From Epiperipatus broadwayi (lineage: Eukaryota > Onychophora > Udeonychophora > Euonychophora > Peripatidae): a stretch of 64,000 bases of DNA. The notes below the pieces were generated by a model. It did not search any database, was not told the DNA's origin, and worked only from the letters and a program-made list of their open reading frames with translations. The number at the start of each line of letters is the position of its first letter. Within the stretch, counting starts at the first letter, position 1. Below, in pieces: positions 1-11,700 of the stretch. The DNA lies in the NCBI GenBank assembly GCA_028023455.1, contig JAQFVV010012671.1, positions 808,001-872,000 on the forward strand. Direction: 5' to 3'. The translations under genes and the position numbers were made by a program.

Positions 1-640
1 ATTTTATATATTGGAAATTGTTAAACTGATGAGATTAATGTACGGTTTATAAAAGATTAACATATCTTTGAGAATGGTATTGACTATTTTAACATTAATT
101 CAAAATATATATAAGGTTTTATACTGTTGGTAGTTTGAGAAAATTTGTCATAAGATTTTAACTATTACTGCCTTCGCTTAATTATTAGATCTATTTTAGC
201 TGGCACTTGCAGAAAAGTAAAAGAAATGCTAGAAGGAATAGATTGTAAGTTGAAGGATTCTGCCAGTCATAAATTGCCATATTATTGACTTTTCCAAGAA
301 GAAAGATCTTGTTATTATAATGAAATCTTTCAAAGTGAATTCTAAGAATTATTTTCTTAGTTTGAACATGTTATTGATGTAAGTTATGTAATATTTATGA
401 ACATGTAGACCTAAAATGAGAATAAATATTCCAGGTATTAAATCAGTGATTTTTCTGACTAACTAGTTGATGTAAATTCTGGGTTCTCTCTAATTTTTCT
501 AAAGTTTAATGATTTGCTCACAAAAATTTTTTTAACCATTGACTTTTTTTATATAATTGATTAATGTTCCTATTTGAATTATAAATATAATTATATACAC
601 ATCTTTTCACTTCTTTTTCTTTTTAAATTATAGCTCCATG
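1..640. other. No gene seen (upstream or intronic)
   Basis: AT-rich sequence without a convincing coding stretch, RNA gene or recognisable repeat. Since PDCD4 N-terminal exons must lie upstream, this is most likely part of an intron. Confidence 0.5.
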
Positions 641-1688
641 ATAATAAATATATAAATTCAACATTCCTTTTCTTTTTAAAACTTGTTTTTATTCCAACTA
701 TAATTTTCTTTCTCCTTCCAATACAATGTTTCAACTACATTCTGTAGTCATTTCCTTAAAAAATAATAATAATAATAAAATAAATAAATAAAAATAAAAA
801 ACAAAAATAATAACACAAATAAATAAAATATTAATACATTCCAAATATATAATATTCAATTAAAACCATAATATTATTATAATCTACAAATACAATTATT
901 TACCTCCTTCCCTATCTTTAATTATTTCTTTTAAATTACCTTTATAAATTAATACTCTTCTTATATAAATTTACTATCTTTTCTCTAAATCTTTACCCAT
1001 TAACATTCTTTTTATAATCCCCCCCCCCCTTTTTATTTTTATATATTATTCCTATATTATCTTATTTTTTATCTCTATTTATTAACATTCTATTTAATAC
1101 TGGTTTATACTTATCTATATATACTTCCTCTTTTTTTATTCTCTCTTTAAAATTTGTAGCATTAGAAATTTTAAAGAGAGAATAAAAAAAGAGGAAGTAT
1201 ATATAGATAAGTATAAACCAGTATTAAATAGAATGTTAATAAATAGAGATAAAAAATAAGATAATATAGGAATAATATATAAAAATAAAAAGGGGGGGGG
1301 GATTATAAAAAGAATGTTAATGGTAAAGATTTAGAGAAAAGATAATAAATTTATATAAGAAGAGTATTAATTTATAAAGGTAATTTAAAAGAAATAATTA
1401 AAGATAGGGAAGGAGGTAAATAATTGTATTTGTAGATTATAATAATATTATGGTTTTAATTGAATATTATATATTTGGAATGTATTAATATTTTATTTAT
1501 TTGTGTTATTATTTTTGTTTTTTATTTTTATTTATTTATTTTATTATTATTATTATTTTTTTTAAGGAAACTTGATAATGACTACAGAATGTAGTTGAAA
1601 CGTTGTATTGGAAGGAGAAAGAAAATTATAGTTGGAATAAAAACAAGTTTTAAAAAGAAAAGGAATGTTGAATTTATATATTTATTAT
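641..1688. repeat. Near-perfect 1.05-kb palindrome
   Basis: Two arms of about 515 and 523 bases (641-1155 and 1166-1688) are reverse complements with very few differences, around a 10-base loop (GTAGCATTAG). The right arm has seven bases (CTTGATA, about 1570-1576) that the left arm lacks. Just after them comes a small stem, ACTACA/TGTAGT, and then GAAAC, giving a hammerhead-ribozyme-like layout of the type known from Penelope-like element terminal repeats. I infer an inverted pair of such terminal repeats. No transposase or reverse transcriptase reading is recognisable inside. The short open frame at 1595-1801 is an arm translation and not a gene. Confidence 0.85.
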
Positions 1689-1894
1689 TTGAATTATGTA
1701 ACAGCATACACATAATCAGATTAATCAGTATTTGTTTGTCACGTGAATACATCTATCTTCAGATTAACCTTAACCACATGGTAAATTATTCAGTCTTTTA
1801 ATGTAAGAAACTGTCCCATTAAAAATCAGAATAGTATGAATCATCAGTTCTATTTTTCAGACTAAAATTGTTTGGCAGTATTTTTTTTCTGATA

Positions 1895-1968
1895 ATTAAA
1901 AATTTATGGATGGTTGAGTGATGAACTAAAAAAAATTCATGGATGGTTGGTTGAGTGATGAACTAATA
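1895..1968. repeat. Short tandem duplication
   Basis: The phrase ATGGATGGTTGAGTGATGAA occurs twice in close succession, the second with an extra GGTT, separated by an A run. It is a local duplication without other signals. Confidence 0.7.
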
Positions 1969-2036
1969 TTTGTTATTTATATATTGGTGAGATATTTAAG
2001 ACTGTTGTGCAAGTAATTTTATTTGCAACAATGTTT

Positions 2037-2270
2037 CTTTTCAAAATAATAGCAACTTCTTACACCTTTTAAGCAAAAATATTTATTATTATAATAATAG
2101 TTTTGACTATTCCTTGCAGTCTTCTTCAGATCTACAAAAATTTAAATATTATTGTCATAATATTTAAATTTTTGTAGATCTGAAGAAGACTGCGAGGAAC
2201 AGTCAAAACTTATTATAATAATAAATATTTTTGCTTAAAAGGTGTAAGAAGTTGCTATTATTTTGAAAAG
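2037..2270. repeat. 234-bp palindrome with hammerhead-like motifs
   Basis: Arms of about 114 bases (2037-2150 and 2157-2270) are reverse complements with few mismatches around a 6-base loop. The right arm at 2180-2209 reads CTGAAGA, a GACTG/CAGTC stem with a 7-base loop, then AAAAC. The left arm carries the same on the other strand at 2100-2129. CTGANGA, stem, GAAAC is the hammerhead core known from Penelope-like element ends, so here one core base (G before AAA) is changed. I infer a solo inverted terminal repeat of such an element. Confidence 0.8.
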
Positions 2271-2614
2271 ATATATTGTTGTATATGAAGAAGTAAAATT
2301 AAAGAAGTGTTTACAGAATTATATAATTTTATTTGGATAAGATTTTCAAGCTACTAATATGAAAATAGGGAAAGATTAAATTATTATTTTTTTTGTTGAG
2401 TATATTGTCATTTATACAGATAGGTAAATTATCTTTATTATAATTTAAACAATGCAAACTAATACTTGCAAATTAGTCTTAGATCTGGTAGAGCATAAAA
2501 TCATACTTTTATATATGATTTTTTTATTTAACATAAGTTTATATGTGTGGGTGTGTTGCAAGTGTTCAATGATTTTAAATATGAAAATGTAATTCTTATT
2601 ATTTTTTACTTCAG

Positions 2615-2728
2615 GATAATTATATAGTCGAATCCATTGAACCGGAATTAAGTGTAGAAGAAATTCATAAAGTTGTGGAACCAATCCTTCAAGAATATTT
2701 TGAAAATGGAGATACCCATGAAGTAGTA
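2615..2728 (+). CDS. PDCD4: PDCD4 exon: start of MA3 domain 1
   Basis: This exon of 38 codons, phase 0 at both ends, begins after a pyrimidine-rich acceptor ending CAG at 2614 and ends before a consensus GTAAGT donor at 2729. It encodes an acidic linker followed by the first MA3 helix, with the block [16 protein letters not shown] that corresponds to human TPIIQEYFEHGDTNEV. It is the first exon visible; no PDCD4 N-terminal coding sequence was seen in 1-2614. Confidence 0.93.
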
Positions 2729-5700
2729 GTAAGTTTAAGAAGTTTAGATTATAGTATTTTGATTTTTTAATTGTTTAAATGAACCATATGAATTTTACTT
2801 TGTAGTCATTTTCAAGTATACTATGAAAGTTCAGATATAAACAACTTACAGACATTATATATTGTACCAGTCCATCCACTTATTCTTTGTACTTTACCAA
2901 ATTTGGATGAATTCACTGTGGAATAATTTGCAAAAAGGGAAGTAGAAAATGGAATAACAAGGAATGGATTTTTTTTTTTATCTAACACCACTCATATTAA
3001 TTTACCATTATTTTTTAGATAAATAGATGCTTGAATACTTAAATATGAAATACGAATTTTGGATGCGTAGTTATGGTAGATAATAATTGAATTTTAAATA
3101 TTTTAATTTAAATGATACTGAATAAAGAAAGATTCAAACTCAACTATAGTATCATTATCTACCGATACATCAGTAACAACTGTAAAACAATCTTAGTTAT
3201 TTATACTGGCAATTCTTTTATCCAACTAAGTTCAAATTTCGCATTTCTTGTGGGCCAGCTAGAGCCATACATTGTTGTCAATTACAATAGGACTTTCAGT
3301 ATTCACTCTGGAGAAAGAATGTCTTATGAAGCAGCTAGTGAAAATTATAATATACATGAAATTGACAAAATTTAGTAGGTAAATAAAACAAAATAAGTAT
3401 TCTTTGTAGGTATTAGATTTTAAATAACAATTGCACATGATAAATTTTTGGATCAATTTCACTTTATTTTTAACTAAAACTTAATTCCTTAAATAATATT
3501 ACCTGATATTACAATTATTTATTGGTAAATCACATTTATTAATGATATTATTTATAAACAATATTTTTGTGAATGTTTTAGACAAATATTAGATGCAGTA
3601 CAATGACTGTTGTTACCACATCATATATACCATACATACATAATGCAAACATGCATCTTTATTAATCCAAAAGGTTGAATCTTTATAGATTTGGCTTTAA
3701 TAAAAAATAATACTTTTTAATTTTTAGAATTGCTTTAGTATATAATATTATTTTTAGTCTATGTTTGTTTCACAATATCATGGAAAAAAATACCATTCTG
3801 AATTTCTATATTTCTTCCAATAACACAATGTAGCAAAGATTAATAAATGATTAGATTAATAAATGACTAATGTGATTCTTAATAACTTTTAAGTTACAAT
3901 ATATCAAGGTTATAAACCTCTTTTTAGGTTTAGATTTAACAAAAAGAAATATTATATTCATAAATTCATTTCATATTTGGTCATCACTCTTTAAGTTAAT
4001 TGACTCTGTTCTTGAGAGATTAATCTTGCTTTAAATCTTGTGTACTGAAAAATATAATTGATATAACATAATAATATGATCAGATAATTTTTTTTATATA
4101 TCCTTTATAACAGATCAGGCAATATCTATGATTAATTTTGAATATGTAATGTGTATAAGGAATTATCACTTTTTTTTCATGAAGAGTGATAATTTTAACT
4201 CACTATTTATTTGTAGAGCATAAGACAGCACTGCCATTATCATCACTCATAATCCACTCAAATGTTTAAATCTTTGTCATATAAAAATATGTTAATAATT
4301 TCAAAATATCTTTTAACTAGATAAATTTAATTAATCACCACATCTGTTATTAATAACAATACAAATATGTATGTAATTGAATACTTATTTGTATTTTGTT
4401 TATAGTATTAATGACATGAATTTAATAAATATCCACCTCAAACATTAATAAAATCATAGTTGATACATATGTTTGCATTAACATATGTAATAAATATACA
4501 AAATTTCTAAAATATGCATTTTGATTAAATAAATATATACAATATTACCTACAAATTAATTAAATTTTTCTCATTCATTTTATAAAATTTAATAACCATG
4601 GCTTGTTTATTTATTTCAACAATTCTTGCACTCCTAACTTATATGCAATAAATAAAACTTAGTTACTATAGTATTAAATATTTAAATTTTAAACAAATTG
4701 AATGTTCTTTATAAATCAGTCAAAATTATTTGTTTTAAAATACAATGAAGAGCGTTTTTTTTCTTTTTCAATATATTTTAGTTTTATGAGAGGGACATCA
4801 TAGAATTAACTTGAATTTCATTTTTCTCTTCTTAGGTGGTAATTTTGAACAAAGATCAGACAATTCTTCTCATACTCTTTTAAAAAATTATCAAATATAT
4901 ATATATATTATTAAATAAATATCCCATAATTAAAAAATTTAGCAACAATATTTATTTTACTTATTTGCATTTATTTTTTTAAAAATACTTTTAATTTTTG
5001 TATTATAGGTAATCAAAAGATGTCATTACAAACTATATTTTGATGACTATCATTGTATTTACATTGTTTAAATTTTCTTAAATTTTTTTTTCTGAAATAG
5101 CTTTTTACTGTTTGTGTTGATATGTAAAGTTAAAATAATAATTTTGAAAAGCTTTACATAAAATGCTATTACATTATAGATAGCATTAATATTTCTTGAA
5201 GATAGGATTTAGTTTCACGTGCAGATTTTTTTCTCCCAAATAGAATACATATGGTAATGAAATACCCTTATTTAACTATAGATTGCCATAATATTTAATT
5301 GATGTTCCATAATTTAATTGCTATTTAAATTATTTAGAGAAAACATGTTAGCTGATTTTCCAAAATGTTTTTGAAAAATGGGTGAAATTTAGCATAACTA
5401 AAGAAATAGAAACATCCTACTTGTAGGCAAATTATAACATTGGGCTAATTTTATATTTCACTAAACTTTGTTGATACATTATTGAATATTCATTTACAAT
5501 ATTATATAATCACTTACTAAAAATAAATTATATTGGAGTCTGCTAAAATGAAATAATTGTTTCCAGAAGGTCATTCATTATGTATCATTAGTTTGTTACA
5601 GTTTGCACTGAAATATATATATAGCTGGACCAAAGTTATTAATTTAAAACAGCCATTTAAGTAGGCAAAAATAAAAAATATAAATGCAAAAACACATATA

Positions 5701-8700
5701 AAAATAATTGTTATTTATGTTGCATAGTTATATTTTAATGAAAACTAAAATTCATCTTTTAAAAATATGAAATTATAATGAGATAACAGCCAGCAGCAAT
5801 CCTATTTGCATTAGCAGCCTTACCATGCCTTATAATATTATGCAATTTTTTTTTTTTCTCTTCAGAATACAGTGGATATTGTTTTGCTGGAAATAAACTT
5901 CTTTGTAAGAACAATACTTTTATTAGGGGACAACAAAAAAATCTTACAACAATTGTTAGGTCTTTTCACAAATGATTACTTCACTGATACTATCATTTAT
6001 GATTTACTTTTGTTATTACAATATGCATTGCTTAATTTAGAAATCCTTTCAGCTGACTATGCCTTTTTAAATTCATTTTTATTTTTGAAATCCTAAAAAT
6101 AATTGATTTAGCCATATTGTTTTAATACTTTTTTTTTTTTAGAAATATCTTTAATAATTGACTCATGATTAAAATTAATAATAATTTATAGTAAAACAGG
6201 AAAAAACTGCTAAAGGTTATGAAATAAATTGCAGCAGAAATATGCTCTTACAATTAATTAATGCAAGAAAGCTCTGAAAACAATGACTAAAATGTTTGAC
6301 ACTTTACTGAAAGATGAAATGCTTTAAAAAGTTTTGTGGATGTGATTGTCAATCAGTTAATGACTCTTCATGTAATATTTTTAACATTAGTTACTTCATC
6401 CAATGGCATTTGTTAATTCATCTATTTCTAAATTAGCACTAAAATGCCTGCTACCTTTTCCATATAGTACTATACTTTTCATTTTGAATTTTTTTTTTTT
6501 AATGTTAACATTAATCAGGTTTCAAATTTAGCTTTTATGGTACATGGCTAAAATTATCTACGAAAATACTTTTAAACAAGAATATATATATTTATCACTA
6601 AAGATAGAATGATTTGTGTAAATTAAATTACTAAATTTTATAGCTCTTAGATTTGTCAAACTTTCATTTTGAAATTTTTTTTTTTTTTTTGGCTGAAATT
6701 ATTATAGTACACATATTTAGAAAAATACTTTTAAATAAGAATATGTACATTTTTACACTAAAGTTAGATAGAAAGAGTCATGCAAATTAAATTGATTACT
6801 AAATTTTATAACAACAGTTATACACAAGCATAAGAGGAGGTGGTCATATGATGTTTATTGGCTTAAATTTTATAATATTTAGAATTTGTTATTTTACTGA
6901 ATTTTAGTTATAAAATTTACTTTCAATGTCAGCATTAATCAGATTTTAAATTCAGCTTTATAGCTTATAGCTAAAATTCTTATGTAGGAGAATGTTTTTA
7001 AACAAGAATAATTATCACATTTTTACTGTTAAAGATAGAATGAGTTGCACAAATTAAATTGATAACTCAATTATACATGGAGAAAATGTTTATTACTCTA
7101 ATGTTCATTGGGTGTCTTTGCATTTGTTATACAATTCTTAATTTATTGAATTGCTCATTTCAGTAGTTATTTGTTGTTGTAAACCAAAATATTAATTTGT
7201 AAAATGGAAGAGCAAACTTTTATCAATTCTAATTTCCCAATCTCTGACTTTCATTTCCAATTAATTATTATCTTATTTTTTTCAAATAATCTTTTCTATT
7301 TAATATTACATTTAACACTTATTATTTTAAAAATAAAAATACAATAATTTGAAACAAATATTTCAATGGAATGTGTATTCATTTATAAATATATACATTT
7401 ATCAACAGAAACACACACACACAATTCCCATTTAAAATGTTAAGTTACCATGTAATTGCAATAATGCAGTTTTTAATGAAATTAATTTTTAAAATCATCT
7501 ATTATTTTAAATATACTATTGGTTTGAAACTAGCTACTTTCACCTAAAATATTTTAAAACTTTATATATATATTTAAAATAAATTTTGATTTATTTAAAA
7601 GTATATATATTGTCTCAATATATTGTATATTTGAAACCATATCTTTGTATTGAGAATGACCATGAGGTAAAACATCTGTGAACTTCATGTATTAGTAGTA
7701 ATATATACTTTATTTATATATTACTGATTTATAATACATATAAATGAATGTTAATAGAATGTATACTCTACCATAAAGGAACCTTCATTCATGTGTTAAT
7801 TTATTAAAGAAAAAGCTAATTGATAATTTTTTATTTTTCATAAGATATCAAAAACATAAAAAAACTTGAAAATAGTATATTTGAAAACTTAAAAAATAAT
7901 ATATTTAGTAAACAAACAATGATTTAAAAACAAATATTTTCAATAAGTATCATCATTGTAAATATTCCAGAAGAAATTGCTCACCATTTATATTATTTTC
8001 TGATTAGTCTTTAAATAAATTATATTCATGTTTTCAAACATCATATTTTCTTTTTTTTTTTAATTTGGTTTTTGATTTTTTATGAAAAATATCAAACTTA
8101 TTAGTTAGTTTTTTTTTTTTAAATCTTTCGAGCATGTATTATTAACACATAAAAATACTTAAAAATATATTTTCTTTATAAGTGCATATTTTTTTACCAA
8201 TAACTTCTTAATATTTTCAATAAATAGGTAAATAATTATAAATGTTTCTTTATTAGGTTTGAAATTAATACATTTTATTTAATCTATAGACTTTACATAT
8301 AATAAAGTTTAAGTATATTTATAATAATCTTTATATAAGAGTATAATAATATCCATTTTTAAATTTGTCACACTCTTATATTTTTAGAAATCATAACTCT
8401 CACTCTAATATTTTAAACATAAGAGTGTCTGGTTAATACTAATAATTTATTAAATTGATCCCCTAATTGTGAACCAGAATCATAACTCTCACTCTAATAT
8501 TTTAAACATAAGAGTGTCTGGTTAATACTAATAATTTATTAAATTGATCCCCTAATTGTGAACCCAGGCTGCCATTTGATGATGACCTTTTATTTAGGTA
8601 TTACTTATATCTGCAGATCACTTTCAAGTGAAGGAAGATTGTAATAATTGAAAGAACTCTCTCATATTAAATTGGACATTATTGGACTTTGTGAAGTTAA

Positions 8701-11700
8701 AAGAAAAGGTGAAGAGACATTTGATTTAAAAAGTGAACATGTACTCTACTTCAAACAAATATTTGAAGTACAAGTGGAGTAGGATTTATTATAAATAAAA
8801 AGTGGAAGAACAACTTTGTGGAGATTGTTGGTGTATCAGACAGAGTGGCAAGATTAGTTGTTCAACTTAATAGCAGATACCAAATGCAAATAATTTAGGT
8901 TTATACCTCAACAAGTTTTCATAATGATGAAATAATAGAGGATTTTTATATGGATGTACAAAAGGCTTTTGATCATAACATTTTAAAATTGTTACGGGAC
9001 ACTTTAATGCTAGAATTGGTAATCATTTGAAAGATGAAAGTGCTGTAGGTAAATTTGGTTATGGTAATAGAAATGAGAGAGGACATAGACTTTTGGAGTT
9101 TGCAAAAAAGAAAAACTATATATTATTAATTTTTTTTTTTGAGAAAAATGTTAAAAGAAAATGGACATGGCAGCATGCAAATAAAGATACAGCAGAATTG
9201 GATTATATTTTGAGTAACAGAAAATACATATTTCAAGATTGTAATGTTTTTAATAAATTCAACACAGGGAATGATCATCGATTAGTGAGACGTAAGATTC
9301 ATGTTAATGCAAAACTAGAGAGACAAAAATTATTAAGAAAAATAATATTCATAGTTGATATTCTTAATCTTCAGAAATATTCTAATGAATTTAAATTAGA
9401 ACTTGCAAATCGTTTTCAAATATTAGCAGATTTTGATCATGATTCAGATTTGAATGAAATTAATAGGAAAATAACTGAGAAAATTTTCTAAAACTGCAAC
9501 AAAGATAGCTGGTAGAAAAAAAGAAGCAATTGGCCAATAAAATTTCTACTAAGATTAGAGAATATATGATGAAAAGAGGAACTATGAAAAAATATAAAAC
9601 TGATACATTAAGAAGGATTGGATATCTCGAATTTTGTAAAACTGATGTGAAAAAGATTTGATAATGATATAATAAAAGTATACTTGTAAACTAGTAAGGA
9701 AAACTATAAAAGAGAATAGAAGTCTCAATAGTGTAAAACAACATTTTGGTATTGGTAAAAAACATATATCTGCAATAAGAGAGATGACATCATAAAATGG
9801 ATAGAAGAGTTCTATCAATAATTATATACCTAATAAAGAACAAATACTTCTTACAACTATTATATTTTTGGAATTGTCCAGGATTTTAAAAGAAGAAGTG
9901 AGATATGCAATTAAATTTATGAAGAAGGGTAAAACTCCTTTAATGATGGAATTATAATTGATATCTTAAAAAAAGCAGGTAAAGAAATAGAAATTTTTTT
10001 TTTTTTGGCAATGTTGTATACCATATGTCAATGATAAAGGTGTACTAGATAATTGGCAGAATGTAATATTAATATTTTAAAAAAGTGATAAAGAAGATAT
10101 TGGAAATTACAGACCTATCAATCTTTTATCAGTATTATACAAAATTTTTATCAATATAATTACAATTCATTTAGAGAAAACTTTGGATTTCAACCAACCA
10201 AAAGAACAAGTTGGATTTAAAAGTGGTTTTAGTACAGTGGATCATATCCAAGTATTGGGAGAAGTTAAAGAAAAGCCAGTGATTATGAGTTGTCATTATG
10301 CTTTAGATTTGTAGATTATGAAAAGACCATTTGATTCTATAAGCATTTCTTCAGTGATTAAAGTATTGGATCTTCAAAGTATAGACTCTGGATATTGTCA
10401 TATTCTAAAGAATATTTATAAAAATGCAACAGCAACAATTAGATTACATTATACCAGAAAAGTTAACATTGAGAAAAGTTTAAGACAGGGTGACTCAATA
10501 TCTCCAAAACTTTTTACAGCAGTGCTGTAAGAAGTATTTTGTGAATTAAAATGGAAACTAAATGAGTAAAAGTAAATGGAGATTATTTAAGTCATTTAGA
10601 TTTTGCAGATGATGTAGTTGTTTTTGCAAATAATGCTTTAGAGCTTCAGGAAATGTTGCAAAAGTTACCAGATGAAAGTAAGAAAATAAAACAAATGGTA
10701 AATGTTAAAAAGACTAATGTAATGTTCAATGGATTTTCTCAAAAAATGAAAATAAAGATTGATTACGATGAGTTAGAAGAAGTTAACAACTACAAATAGC
10801 TTTGTCAGATTATTACTACACATGAAAACATAATGGATTAAATTAATCATAGAATTAAACTTGGTTGGATTGCTTTTTTGTAGATAACTTAATATTCAAA
10901 GAAAATATGCCTGTGTGTTTGAAAAGAAAGGTTTTTAATAAATGTATTTACCAGTTATTACTTATTTATCTTAGACTTGGACACTGCAGAGACTTCAGAA
11001 GTATGGAGAGATGCATGTTAAGAATAACAAGAAGATTGAAAATGCAATACATGGGTAAGAAAACAAACAGGTGTTACTGGCATCATTGAAAAGGATTAAT
11101 GATTGAAGTGGAGTTGGGCTGGACATATTGCTAGAAGAGATGATAATAGATGGATAACTGAAATATTAAACTGGATTCTAAGAGATTGTAAAAGATCTAG
11201 AAAGAGACCACATGTGTGATGGAGTGATGAAATAAAAAAGTGTAGTGTGATATGAAGAAGAGAGGTTAGAGATCAGAGAAGATGGGTTGACCTTGGAGAG
11301 ACCTTCATCTTGCAGTAGATTGATAGTGGTGATAATGATGATAATTAATAAATAGAAAATAATGATGTGTGATGTTTGAAGAGCTGTGTGGATTTGATCT
11401 AACTGATGATAACCGATAGTTTGAACGCCATCTTAGTATTATTAAACATTGGTTTTTTACTAAATTTTTGCAGTCATATTTTTATAAGAGTGAGAGTTGT
11501 AATTTCTGAAATTATAAACATCTATTATAATTAAAAACAAAAGTCTTCTTTTTTATTATTATAATGTAAACATATATATGTCATTTTATGAAATTGAGAT
11601 AAATTTTTGCAGTCATTAAAAATATGATAATTCTATCACTGAATTGTAATAAAAATATCATTAATACTGCTTCACATACAGAGAAAATTTTGAAAATATA

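Larger units (their letters stand above)
8565..11348 (+). mobile_element. RTE-like LINE, decayed, endonuclease plus RT
   Basis: A non-LTR retrotransposon in sense orientation with PDCD4 lies in intron 1. The endonuclease domain can be read from about 8660 ([16 protein letters not shown], then [19 protein letters not shown]) through [30 protein letters not shown] and [12 protein letters not shown] (open frame 9027-9491). The reverse transcriptase follows at about 10090-10800, with [13 protein letters not shown], a [10 protein letters not shown] block and the catalytic FADDVVVF motif. The C-terminal [13 protein letters not shown] segment and a basic KRSRKRPH motif lie near 11110-11210. The 3' tail is GAT-rich. 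Many stops and frameshifts show it is dead. Clade assignment (RTE) is by resemblance of these phrases and the tail. Confidence 0.9.

Noticed and set aside
1595-1801. Small basic protein gene
   Set aside because: The frame lies mostly inside one arm of the kilobase palindrome, is AT-driven, and has no homology or gene context.
3112-3375. Extra exon in PDCD4 intron 1
   Set aside because: The translation has no counterpart in PDCD4, the flanking exons join in frame without it, and clear splice sites are missing.
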